Of a stretch of 19,824 bases of DNA, positions 6,658 to 12,862 are shown piece after piece (the stretch's first letter is position 1; every line of letters starts with the position of its first letter). The DNA comes from Gemmatimonadota bacterium (GTDB lineage Bacteria > Gemmatimonadota > Gemmatimonadetes > Gemmatimonadales > GWC2-71-9). The stretch covers positions 1 through 19,824 of the forward strand of contig QHUF01000228.1 in NCBI GenBank assembly GCA_003221075.1, read 5' to 3'. The notes beneath the pieces were generated by a model. It was not told the origin of the DNA. It searched no databases and worked only from the letters and a program-made list of their open reading frames with translations. The position numbers were made by a program, and so were the translations under genes.

Positions 6658-8364
6658 CTAGGTCTTTAGCGGCGTCTTCGGGGGCGTCACCACGCGCGTT
6701 CCCCCGCCGGTCACGGGCGCTTCGCGCAGGCGCCGCTTCGCGATCATGTATTGCTGCGGAATACTGAAAATATTCTGTGCCGCGTAGTACAGGTTCAGTC
6801 CCGATGCGAAGTTCAGGAACAGCACCGTCATGAACACCGGCATGAAGTACACCATCATCTTGGTCTGCGGATTCGGCGGCACGCCGATCTGGCCTACCTT
6901 GGACAGCCCGAACATCGACAGACCCATCAGGATCGGGATGATCTTGAGCGGGTCTGGGCGCGACAGATCCGGGAGCCACAGGAACGGCACACCGCGGAAC
7001 GCGATGGTGTTCGCAAACACAAAGAACAGCGCGAGCAACACCGGCATGGGCAGCAGCATGGGCAGGCAGCCGCCGAACGGATTGACCTTGTGCTCCTTGT
7101 AGATGCGCAGCATCTCGCGCTGCAGTCGTTCGGGGTCGTTCTTGTACTTGTCCTGAGTCTCTTTCAGCAGCGGGGCGACCGCCTGCATGCGGATCCCCGA
7201 CTCCATCGCCTTCTGGTTCAGTGGCCAGAGCAGGATGCGGACGACGATGCCGAAGAGAATCAGCACCCACCCGTACTCCAGATGTAGACGCTCGTGCATC
7301 CAGAGCAGCACCGTGAGCACGATCTGCGACACCGGCTGAATGATCGGTCGGAAAATGCCGCCATAGGGATTGGCGTCGTCGAGATCGTGGCCCAGCCTAT
7401 TCAAGTGCTTGGAATCGAGCGGCCCGGTGAACACCTGATACCGGAACGTCCCGGCGGACGGCACCGGCATCGTGATGAGAACCTGGGCGCGTGTTGCCGC
7501 CTTGCCGTTACGAGGACCGCCGATGGCGATCGCGCCCCCAAACGTCGGCTGCCCCTCCTCCAACGCGAGCGCGGCAACAAAAAAATATTTCGATTTGACC
7601 CCGACCCACTCGAACGGGCCGTTGAGCAATACGCGCTCACCCGGCTTGAGCCTTGAAAAGTCCGTGCGCTCGGTCTTGGACGCCTTGGTCACGACCCCAT
7701 AGTGGCGATAGTCGTCGAGCGAGTCCTTCTCGGCGGAACGCAATCCATCGGCCAATTCGATGAGCAATACCGCGCCGCCGCTGCCCAGGCCCGTCACGGA
7801 GCCGTGCACATCGAAGCGATACTCTTCGGGCACGAAGCGGTACTCGAGCGTCACGTGCGATCCAGCGTGCTCGGCGTCGAAGCGCAACGGCTTCGCGCCC
7901 TGCCCCGCGGAGGCGACGATCCCGGGCCCGTCGGGGCTGGGCGTGAAATCCCAGTCATCGAGCGACACGGTGTCGCCGCTGGCGAGCACCAGACGATGGC
8001 GCAGGAACGCGTCGCCCGGGGGCACCAGCTCGACCAGCTTTCCGGAATCACCAGGAGCAAATGATTGGTATTGCGCCAGCTCGGCGGACACCAGACGGCC
8101 ACCGCGAGTGCTGAAGCCGAGACGATAGAGAGGCGATGTCACAAAAACGACTCGGCCTGTGTCGGCGGATGGGCGGATGGGCGGATGGGCGGATGGCTGC
8201 GCCGCAGGTCGCTCAGGCTGTTGTGCTGAATCGCGCACGGCAACGCTATCCGCCGATCCGGCGGTCCGGCGATCCGCCGGCCGTTTCGGCGGCCAGATGA
8301 GCGACGGCGCGACGGCCACGATCATCATGAGCACGAACGCGATCAGCAGATTGCGCTTATCCAC
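6658..8364 (-). CDS. yidC: Membrane protein insertase YidC (Oxa1 family)
   Basis: This 568-residue protein inserts and folds inner-membrane proteins with or without SecYEG. An N-terminal transmembrane helix (about residues 7-23) is followed by a low-complexity Pro/Arg/Ser linker (about 27-68), a large periplasmic beta-domain (about 70-330), and the conserved C-terminal five-helix core. Core landmarks are YGWVLILFGIVVRILLWPLN, with the conserved groove arginine, the cytosolic coiled segment QDKYKNDPERLQREML, VNPFGGCLPMLLPMPVLLALF, and SGLNLYYAAQNIFSIPQQ. The start is GTG 8364, 27 bases after the yidD stop. The linker is built largely from two 8-nt-period repeat arrays. The long periplasmic domain is that of diderm YidC. 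The stop is one base before the presumed CTG start of mnmE. Confidence 0.95.
   Translation of the reverse strand: MDKRNLLIAFVLMMIVAVAPSLIWPPKRPADRRTAGSADSVAVRDSAQQPERPAAQPSAHPPIRPSADTGRVVFVTSPLYRLGFSTRGGRLVSAELAQYQSFAPGDSGKLVELVPPGDAFLRHRLVLASGDTVSLDDWDFTPSPDGPGIVASAGQGAKPLRFDAEHAGSHVTLEYRFVPEEYRFDVHGSVTGLGSGGAVLLIELADGLRSAEKDSLDDYRHYGVVTKASKTERTDFSRLKPGERVLLNGPFEWVGVKSKYFFVAALALEEGQPTFGGAIAIGGPRNGKAATRAQVLITMPVPSAGTFRYQVFTGPLDSKHLNRLGHDLDDANPYGGIFRPIIQPVSQIVLTVLLWMHERLHLEYGWVLILFGIVVRILLWPLNQKAMESGIRMQAVAPLLKETQDKYKNDPERLQREMLRIYKEHKVNPFGGCLPMLLPMPVLLALFFVFANTIAFRGVPFLWLPDLSRPDPLKIIPILMGLSMFGLSKVGQIGVPPNPQTKMMVYFMPVFMTVLFLNFASGLNLYYAAQNIFSIPQQYMIAKRRLREAPVTGGGTRVVTPPKTPLKT
8165..8196. repeat. 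Four perfect copies of GCGGATGG inside yidC
   Basis: Four identical octamers GCGGATGG stand in tandem. They encode part of the proline-rich linker (SAHPPIRPSAD) after the first transmembrane helix. Because the unit is 8 nt, gain or loss of one copy would shift the yidC reading frame. Confidence 0.9.
8250..8281. repeat. Second 8-nt-period array in the yidC linker
   Basis: Four degenerate octamers run in register: CCGCCGAT, CCGGCGGT, CCGGCGAT, CCGCCGGC. They encode the segment ADRRTAGSAD just after the first helix of YidC. The 8-nt period matches the other arrays in the window, although the unit differs. Confidence 0.7.
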
Positions 8365-8391
8365 GTTTACGCTCTGCGTCTCGCGGGCAGG

Positions 8392-8619
8392 TCATGGAAC
8401 TGGATCATACCCGCCTGCGTGGAACGGATGACACTTGAGGATGCGTCGGATGCCAAGCCAGGTGCCTCTCAGCGCTCCATAGCGCTCGACTGCTTCGTAC
8501 GTATAGCGCGAGCACGACGGCTCGAACCGGCATTGCGTGAACACCAGGTGCGACAGCGTCAGCTGGTAGCCGCGAATGAGACTCAATACGGCCAGACGCG
8601 GCAGTCGTTGCAGCGTCAC
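8392..8619 (-). CDS. yidD: Membrane protein insertion efficiency factor YidD
   Basis: This 75-residue protein carries the whole YidD signature: IRGYQLTLSHL, then CRFEPSCSRYTYEA with its paired cysteines, and the C-terminal KCHPFHAGGYDPVP. YidD is a small membrane-associated helper of YidC-dependent insertion. Its start is a GTG that overlaps the rnpA stop by four bases (GTGA), so it is translated by coupling. yidC follows 27 bases downstream on the same strand. The order rpmH-rnpA-yidD-yidC-mnmE is the standard one beside dnaA. Confidence 0.95.
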   Translation of the reverse strand: MTLQRLPRLAVLSLIRGYQLTLSHLVFTQCRFEPSCSRYTYEAVERYGALRGTWLGIRRILKCHPFHAGGYDPVP

Positions 8620-8924
8620 GTCAGCGTCTCCACGACTGCAGTCAATTCGGCGCGGAGCACCCCAAATGAGGCGGTGTAGGCGGAGCGTTTCGCGCGAATC
8701 ACAAGATCGACGGCGGGGAGGTTGCGCAGCACGTCACGTCGCAGGATCTCACGCAACCGGCGCCGCAGCCGATTGCGCGCCACCGCCGACGACTGATGCA
8801 GGGGTACGATGAGCCCGAGACGCGCGTGACCCAAATCGCTGTGACGCCAGGCCAGATCGAGATGCTCTGTGCGCTTGCGGCGACCCGCGTCCCAGCAGGC
8901 CGTGAGCTCCGAGCCGCGCGTGAT
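8616..8924 (-). CDS. rnpA: Ribonuclease P protein component (non-canonical start)
   Basis: RnpA is the basic protein subunit that helps RNase P RNA bind pre-tRNA leaders. The family's RNR motif is clear (AVARNRLRRRLREIL; Arg50-Asn51-Arg52 in the numbering used here), and the preceding GHARLGLIVP strand is typical. The first usual start is TTG 8834, which would give only 72 residues and lose the conserved first helix and strand. In frame upstream lies ITRGSELTACWDAGRRKRTE, which matches the normal N-terminus (RLTR...F..G.R.R). Between the rpmH stop (8957-8955) and 8834 there is no ATG, GTG or TTG in this frame. ATC 8924 is the start chosen here, giving 102 residues; an ACG or CTG is also possible. 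The stop overlaps yidD (GTGA). Confidence 0.85.
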   Translation of the reverse strand: MTRGSELTACWDAGRRKRTEHLDLAWRHSDLGHARLGLIVPLHQSSAVARNRLRRRLREILRRDVLRNLPAVDLVIRAKRSAYTASFGVLRAELTAVVETLT

Positions 8925-8954
8925 GCGTACGCGGCGCGGGTACCGCTCGCGCGT

Positions 8955-9116
8955 TTACCGGCTCCGGTGTTTGGATGGAATACGGACGGTGAGACGCTTG
9001 CGACCCTTCTTGCGCCGGCGGGACAATGTGGCGCGGCCCCAGACCGTTTTCATCCGCGCGCGAAATCCGTGTTTATTGATGCGCCGCCGATTGCGCGGCC
9101 GGTACGTCGGACCCAT
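8955..9116 (-). CDS. rpmH: 50S ribosomal protein L34
   Basis: The protein has 53 residues and the L34 core RPRNRRRINKHGFRARM followed by GRATLSRRRKKGRKRLTV. L34 is a basic protein of the large ribosomal subunit. ATG 9116 is preceded by GAGGA at a good distance. A short C-terminal tail (RIPSKHRSR) goes past the usual end of the family. The stop TAA is in the same frame as rnpA, so rnpA follows without a frame change. It is the first gene of the leftward rpmH-rnpA-yidD-yidC-mnmE operon and diverges from dnaA. Confidence 0.96.
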   Translation of the reverse strand: MGPTYRPRNRRRINKHGFRARMKTVWGRATLSRRRKKGRKRLTVRIPSKHRSR

Positions 9117-9139
9117 AAATTCCTCGTGTAAGGCCGCGA

Positions 9140-9169
9140 AAGTTACCCGACGCGGGACGCGACGGTCAA
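9140..9169 (-). promoter_or_regulatory. Candidate sigma70-type promoter for rpmH operon
   Basis: On the minus strand, TTGACC (9169-9164) is followed after 18 bases by TAACTT (9145-9140). The -35 matches consensus at five of six positions and the -10 at three. It lies about 25 bases upstream of the rpmH start and back to back with the dnaA promoter. Confidence 0.5.
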
Positions 9170-9171
9170 GG

Positions 9172-9200
9172 TTGACTTTTCCACATGGGGCCCGTACTTT
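9172..9200 (+). promoter_or_regulatory. Candidate sigma70-type promoter for dnaA, with a DnaA box in its spacer
   Basis: TTGACT (9172-9177) and TACTTT (9195-9200) are spaced by 17 bases. TTTTCCACA at 9177-9185, one mismatch from the consensus DnaA box TTATCCACA, overlaps the -35 end and fills the spacer. This placement would allow DnaA to repress its own gene, a known form of control in other bacteria. A 6-bp hairpin (9189-9194 with 9201-9206) covers the -10 region. Confidence 0.5.
9177..9185 (+). promoter_or_regulatory. DnaA box in rpmH-dnaA intergenic region
   Basis: TTTTCCACA differs from the E. coli consensus TTATCCACA at one base. It is the best single DnaA box in the gaps on either side of dnaA. 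Confidence 0.6.
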
Positions 9201-9245
9201 CGGGCCGCCCTTGCTGGACGTCCTTCCTAAAAGCAGAAAATCGTA

Positions 9246-10637
9246 ATGGAGCAATCGGTAAACGAAGCTTGGAAGCGTCTCCTCGACGAAGCTCGACGTG
9301 AACTTCCCGAGGCGACGGTGCGGACGTGGCTCGAGCCATCGGAGCCCATCGCGCTGGACGACGGCCGCCTGATTCTTGGCGCGCCCGATCAATTCGCCGC
9401 CGAGTGGAACGAGTCGAAGCACGCGTCATTGCTGGCGCGCGCTGCGGAACGTGTCCTCGGCCGGCCGACGACGGTCGTCTTTCGCGTGCAGGAAGACCGG
9501 CAGCGGCGGCCGCAGATGGATTTCTTCGTCGCGCCGCGTGAAAGCACGGCGACGGCGACAGCCACCAACATCGGGACGACGCCGCTCAACGAGCGGTACA
9601 GTTTCCAGACGTTCGTGATCGGAAAGTCAAACGAGCTCGCGGCAGCCGCGGCGCACGCCGTCGCCGAAGCGCCGGGCAAGACGTACAACCCGCTCTTTAT
9701 TTACGGCGCGACCGGCCTCGGGAAAACGCATTTGATGCAGGCGATCGCCCACGCGGTGCTCGAGAAACACCCCGAGACCAGGCTGCAGTACTTCGGGGCG
9801 GAGCAGTTCATCAACGACGTGATCGAATCGATTCACGCGCGTACGATGTCCGAGTTCCGCCGGCGCTACCGCAACGATGTGGACCTCCTCCTCGTGGACG
9901 ACGTGCACTTCCTTGAAGGGAAGGAAATGACGCAGGAGGAGTTCTTCCACACTTTCAACGCGCTGTTCGAGGCGCACAAGCAGATCGTGCTGACCTCGGA
10001 CCGGCCGCCCAAGGAAATTCCGGGGCTCGAGGACCGGCTGATCTCGCGGTTCGAATGGGGCATGGTCGCCGACATCGGCCATCCCGATCTCGAGCACCGC
10101 ATCGCCATCCTCCGGAAGAAGGCGGAGCAAGATCATCTCGAGCTCACGATTCCGGACGACGTGCTGCGCTTCATCGCCGAGCACATCCGCTCGAGCGTGC
10201 GGGAGCTCGAAGGCTGCATCATCAAACTGCTGCTGTTCGCGTCGCTGAAGAACCGCGAGGTCACGATCGAGCTCGCCCGGGAAGCGCTGTCGGACAAGAT
10301 CCGCCAGGGCGAAGAGGGGTCAGGATATGGCAGCGGGAGCCAGTCGGCGCCCAGCATCGACCGCGTGCAGGAAGTCGTGGCGCGGCGCTGGGGCGTGACG
10401 CCGGAAGGGCTGCGCTCCAAGGCCCGCACGAAGACCCTCACCGTTCCGCGGCAGGTGGCCATGTACTTGGCACGCGACATGCTTCAAATGCAGCTCGTCG
10501 AGATCGGGCAGGCGTTCGGTGGCCGCGATCACTCCACGGTGATTCATAGCGTGGACAAGGTGGAGCGACAGATGATGCGCGACCGCACGTTCAAGGAACG
10601 CGTGGAGATGGCACGGCAGGAATTGTCCGCATTGTAG
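9246..10637 (+). CDS. dnaA: Chromosomal replication initiator protein DnaA
   Basis: The 463-residue protein has the four-domain layout of DnaA. Domain I (1-~80) is the helicase/DnaB-contact region. A short Thr/Ala-rich domain II linker (about 96-112) follows. Domain III is the AAA+ ATPase with Walker A GATGLGKT (154-161), Walker B LLLVDD (214-219), and the sensor/arginine-finger region DRLISRFEWG. Domain IV is the helix-turn-helix that reads DnaA boxes, with the signature GGRDHSTVIHS near residues 425-435. It opens oriC and loads the replicative helicase. ATG 9246 has only a weak purine-rich leader (AAAAGCAGAAAA). The length and start agree with the family. oriC and dnaN follow directly. Confidence 0.98.
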   Translation: MEQSVNEAWKRLLDEARRELPEATVRTWLEPSEPIALDDGRLILGAPDQFAAEWNESKHASLLARAAERVLGRPTTVVFRVQEDRQRRPQMDFFVAPRESTATATATNIGTTPLNERYSFQTFVIGKSNELAAAAAHAVAEAPGKTYNPLFIYGATGLGKTHLMQAIAHAVLEKHPETRLQYFGAEQFINDVIESIHARTMSEFRRRYRNDVDLLLVDDVHFLEGKEMTQEEFFHTFNALFEAHKQIVLTSDRPPKEIPGLEDRLISRFEWGMVADIGHPDLEHRIAILRKKAEQDHLELTIPDDVLRFIAEHIRSSVRELEGCIIKLLLFASLKNREVTIELAREALSDKIRQGEEGSGYGSGSQSAPSIDRVQEVVARRWGVTPEGLRSKARTKTLTVPRQVAMYLARDMLQMQLVEIGQAFGGRDHSTVIHSVDKVERQMMRDRTFKERVEMARQELSAL

Positions 10638-10650
10638 CTAACAACGGTGG

Positions 10651-10659
10651 TGTGGGAAA
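10651..10659 (-). promoter_or_regulatory. Degenerate DnaA box
   Basis: TGTGGGAAA on + is the reverse complement of TTTCCCACA, one base from the TTTTCCACA box before dnaA and two from consensus. Confidence 0.4.
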
Positions 10660-10669
10660 ACGCCGGCGC

Positions 10670-10678
10670 TGTGGGGAA
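10670..10678 (-). promoter_or_regulatory. Degenerate DnaA box
   Basis: TGTGGGGAA on + is two mismatches from the consensus reverse complement TGTGGATAA. It overlaps the start of a G-rich heptamer stretch, so it may be part of that repeat rather than a true site. Confidence 0.3.
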
Positions 10679-10695
10679 TGGGGAAAGGGGAATGG
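10673..10695. repeat. 7-nt-period G4-rich array in oriC
   Basis: GGGGAAT, GGGGAAA, GGGGAAT, GG run head to tail with a strict 7-base period. Related heptamer arrays occur in mtgA at 12242-12269 and 12350-12377. Confidence 0.75.
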
Positions 10696-10802
10696 CTTTC
10701 CAGAAGGCGCCAACAGTCCCAACAGTGCACGAACATTGTGTGACGGATGACAGGTGATGCGGTGGTTGCGCTTTAGCGGCATCACCCACATATCCCCGGT
10801 GT

Positions 10803-10826
10803 CTACTACTACTACTAGTATTTCTA
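10803..10826 (+). other. DnaA-trio array / DNA unwinding element
   Basis: Five CTA triplets in a row (10803-10817) are followed by GTA, TTT and CTA in the same 3-base register, then by TATA-rich sequence. The complementary strand reads 3'-GAT-5' repeats, which is the DnaA-trio motif described for the B. subtilis origin, where DnaA filaments on one strand to melt the duplex. The orientation (boxes at the left, AT-rich tract at the right) fits that model. Confidence 0.7.
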
Positions 10827-10879
10827 TATAGAGAAGCAGTAGTAAAGACTTTCCTCATTTTGGAGACAACACGGCGGTC

Positions 10880-11992
10880 ATGAAGTTCACGATCACGCGA
10901 GAACAACTGCAGGAAGGCCTGGCGGCGGTGGCGGCGGCCATCCCAGCCAAGACGACGCTGCCCGTGCTGGCCAACGTTCTGGTCGAAGCCTCGAAGCAAT
11001 CCGGCGGTCTGCGCCTGTCGGGGACCGATCTCGACATCGCCGTCAGCACCACCGTCCCGGCCGAAGTGGATGCCGACGGCGCCGTGACGCTCCCCGCCAA
11101 GAAGCTGGTGGACATCGCCCGCGAGCTGCCGTCGGGGCCGGTGCGCGTGACCGCCGCCGGTGAGGCACGCGTCTCGATCGAGTCGGGACGCTCCAAATTC
11201 AAGCTGCTGGGCCTGCCCCGCGAAGAATACCCGTCGTTCCCCGCCGTGAAGTTCGAGAAGGCGTGGAAAGCGGCGGCGGGCGTCGTGCACAAGCTGGTCG
11301 GCCATGTGGCGTTCGCGGCGTCGACCGAGGAGAGCCGGCCGATCCTGAACGGCGTGCTCTGGGAGCTGCGGCCCGACCGCATGCGCATGGTAGCGACGAA
11401 CGGGCACCGCCTGGCCAAGATGGATGTGCCGGCGACGGGCGGCTCCACCGCCGATTTGATCGTTCCCCCCAAGGCGCTCGAACAGATCCGCCGGTTGTAC
11501 GCGGGCGATGCCGAGATCGAGCTGGCCAAGAGCGACAACCATATCGGCTTCCGCGCCGGCGGTACGCTGGTCTTTTCGCGCCTGATCGAAGGCCCGTATC
11601 CGAACTACGAGCAGGTGATCCCGCGCGAGAACGACAAGCAGGCGACGATCGACAAGGCGGCCATGGCCGCGGCGCTCAGGCGCATGAGCGTCGTGGCGAG
11701 TGACCAGACGCACCGCATTCGTCTGGCGTTCTCCGGCGGGAATGTGAAGTTCTCGGTCCAGACACCCGACTTGGGTGAGGCGCAGGACGAGCTCTCCGTG
11801 ACGTACGAAGGCGAGCCGCTGGAGATCGGGTTCAACGCGACGTACCTGCTCGAGATCCTCAAGTACATGCCGACCGACGAAGTGCGCTTCACGTTCAAGG
11901 CTCCAGAGCGCGCCGCGACGATCGAGCCCGTCGGCTGGAATGATCCAGCGTCCTACATGGCGCTCGTGATGCCGCTCCGGCTTGTAGACTAA
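10880..11992 (+). CDS. dnaN: DNA polymerase III beta subunit (sliding clamp)
   Basis: DnaN is the ring-shaped processivity clamp of the replicative polymerase. The protein has 370 residues, the normal size, and reads as three clamp folds. MKFTITREQLQEGL is a typical start, with IPAKTTLPVLANVL close behind. Domain landmarks are LSGTDLDIAVS, LPREEYPSFP, TNGHRLAKMD, FSRLIEGPYPNYEQVIP (the conserved groove segment), and the C-terminal YMALVMPLRL, whose V-M-P-x-R-L is the clamp's classic ending. ATG 10880 is preceded by GGAGA at a long spacing of about 14 bases. A hairpin terminator follows 37 bases after the stop. An open frame runs antisense through the entire gene (see mtgA). Confidence 0.98.
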   Translation: MKFTITREQLQEGLAAVAAAIPAKTTLPVLANVLVEASKQSGGLRLSGTDLDIAVSTTVPAEVDADGAVTLPAKKLVDIARELPSGPVRVTAAGEARVSIESGRSKFKLLGLPREEYPSFPAVKFEKAWKAAAGVVHKLVGHVAFAASTEESRPILNGVLWELRPDRMRMVATNGHRLAKMDVPATGGSTADLIVPPKALEQIRRLYAGDAEIELAKSDNHIGFRAGGTLVFSRLIEGPYPNYEQVIPRENDKQATIDKAAMAAALRRMSVVASDQTHRIRLAFSGGNVKFSVQTPDLGEAQDELSVTYEGEPLEIGFNATYLLEILKYMPTDEVRFTFKAPERAATIEPVGWNDPASYMALVMPLRLVD

Positions 11993-12862
11993 ACGAGGAC
12001 CTGCAAAGACGAGACGCACCGAGTCAACGGGACCACCCGAATCTGGGTGGTCCTTTGTTGTATCGGGAACCACCAACGTGTCGACGACCACCGTATCTAA
12101 GATTGGCGGGAGGACCGGTGGTTCGATTGCGGGAATCTCAGGGATCGAGTCCTCCAAGGCCGGGGGGACGGGCGTCTTGCCGCCGTAGTACCGCGCCAGA
12201 ATCAAATCGCGGCGCGCGAGCATGCGCGCCGGACGGAACATGGGGTTGGAGGTTCGGGGTTGGGGGAGCGTGGCCGCCAGCTCCGCGGCCTGATTTGCGC
12301 TCAGCGCCGAAACTGCCACGCCGAAGTAGGCTCTGCTCGCGGTCTCGATTCCCCAAACCCCAGCCCCTAATTCCGCATTCTCCAGATACAGCGCCATGAT
12401 GCGGTCCTTGCTCAACGCGAGCTCGAGCCGAACGGCCGTGACCGCTTCTTTCAGCTTCCTGAAGATCGAGCGCGACGGGGACAAATAAAGGTTCTTGGCG
12501 AGCTGCTGCGTGATCGTACTTGCGCCGCGGCGTCCGCCGGTGGCCCACGCCTCACGCAACTCGATGACATCAATCCCGTGATGCGTTTTGAATCGTGAGT
12601 CTTCGGCGATGATCACCATGCGCTCGAGAATGGCGGACGGATGGGCGGATGGGCTGATAGGCTGTGACGTGCGGCTGCCCATCCGCCCATCGGCCCATCT
12701 GCCCACCGCGCAGTCGTCACGCAATCGCATCATCGCTGTACAGCGCGGCTCGTGATCGCGCCACCAGATCGGCGGTGGCCACACGCCGAACAGCCACACC
12801 AGAGAGAATGCGGCCGTCCATAGCACAACACGTCGTGCAATCCTATCTTTTCCCACCGCCAT
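11993..12862 (-). CDS. mtgA: Monofunctional peptidoglycan glycosyltransferase (GT51) with no stop codon before dnaN
   Basis: The enzyme polymerises lipid II into glycan strands at the outer face of the inner membrane. A transmembrane helix (residues 11-33) anchors it. All GT51 motifs are present: EDSRFKTHHGID with catalytic Glu87, GASTITQQLAKNL, KLKEAVTAVRLE, and the YLENAELGAGVWGIETASRAYFG block. A proline/valine-rich tail (VPPALEDSIPEIP to DTLVVPDTT) follows the catalytic part. Residues 50-76 are encoded by an inverted 8-nt-period repeat and replace the usual segment before the catalytic motif. The frame has no stop between the tail and dnaN. It continues antisense through dnaN to 10544, for a formal 772 residues. 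Only the part outside dnaN is listed here. The start ATG overlaps the ATG of the divergent kinase. A GAGG lies just upstream of it. Confidence 0.8.
12030..12056 (+). terminator. Intrinsic terminator of dnaN
   Basis: GGACCACCC (12030-12038) pairs perfectly with GGGTGGTCC (12045-12053) across a 6-base loop, followed by TTT. The T-tract is short and lies only on the + side, so it should stop dnaN transcription. The same bases are read in frame as the tail of mtgA on the other strand. Confidence 0.8.
12242..12269. repeat. 7-nt-period G-rich array in mtgA
   Basis: GGGGTTG, GAGGTTC, GGGGTTG, GGGGAGC stand in 7-base register on the + strand. They encode part of LPQPRTSNP near the end of the GT51 domain. 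Confidence 0.6.
12350..12377. repeat. 7-nt-period C-rich array in the mtgA catalytic region
   Basis: TCCCCAA, ACCCCAG, CCCCTAA, TTCCGCA are in 7-base register on the + strand. The coding strand thus shows G4 tracts every 7 bases while encoding the conserved block around AELGAGVWGI. Confidence 0.55.
12637..12708. repeat. Inverted pair of 8-nt-period arrays in mtgA
   Basis: The left arm holds GGATGGGC-type octamers and the right arm holds GCCCATCC, GCCCATCG, GCCCATCT, GCCCACCG (12677-12708). A perfect 15-base inverted repeat is formed by 12640-12654 and 12677-12691, with a 22-base loop. It falls in the coding region between the membrane anchor and the catalytic motif of MtgA. The octamer is the same as the GCGGATGG unit in yidC. 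Confidence 0.85.

Larger units (their letters stand above)
10638..10879 (+). other. oriC: Predicted chromosomal replication origin (oriC) between dnaA and dnaN
   Basis: This 242-base gap has no gene. It holds two TGTGG-type degenerate DnaA boxes, a G-rich heptamer stretch, then a DnaA-trio array and an AT-rich stretch (about 10803-10860) in an otherwise very GC-rich neighbourhood. That order, duplex-bound boxes then single-strand trio then AT-rich tract, is the known layout of the basal unwinding site in bacterial origins. Position next to dnaA is also the commonest location. No minimum of GC skew could be computed from the window. Confidence 0.75.

Noticed and set aside
8357..8365. TTATCCACG, one base from the DnaA box consensus
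   Set aside because: It spans the yidC start codon inside coding sequence (GTG GAT AAG), is isolated, and lies far from the promoter and origin.
9189..9206. Hairpin GGCCCG/CGGGCC before dnaA as a terminator
   Set aside because: The stem is only 6 bp, there is no T-tract on either strand, and it overlaps the likely dnaA promoter. It may matter for regulation but not as a terminator.
10847..10856. GAGGAAAGTC on the minus strand, matching the start of the missing RNase P RNA 5' segment
   Set aside because: The match stops after ten bases, the site is 5.5 kb away within the AT-rich part of oriC, and no P1/P2/P3 helices are seen around it.
10544..11992. Antisense open frame through dnaN as a separate protein gene
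   Set aside because: Its codons align exactly with dnaN codons, so it stays open simply because dnaN lacks TTA, CTA and TCA. The composition is not protein-like.
12138..12548. 136-residue minus-strand frame overlapping mtgA
   Set aside because: It is an out-of-frame shadow of the conserved GT51 sequence.
12637..12708. CRISPR-like array
   Set aside because: Units are 8 bases with no unique spacers, and there are no cas genes in the window.
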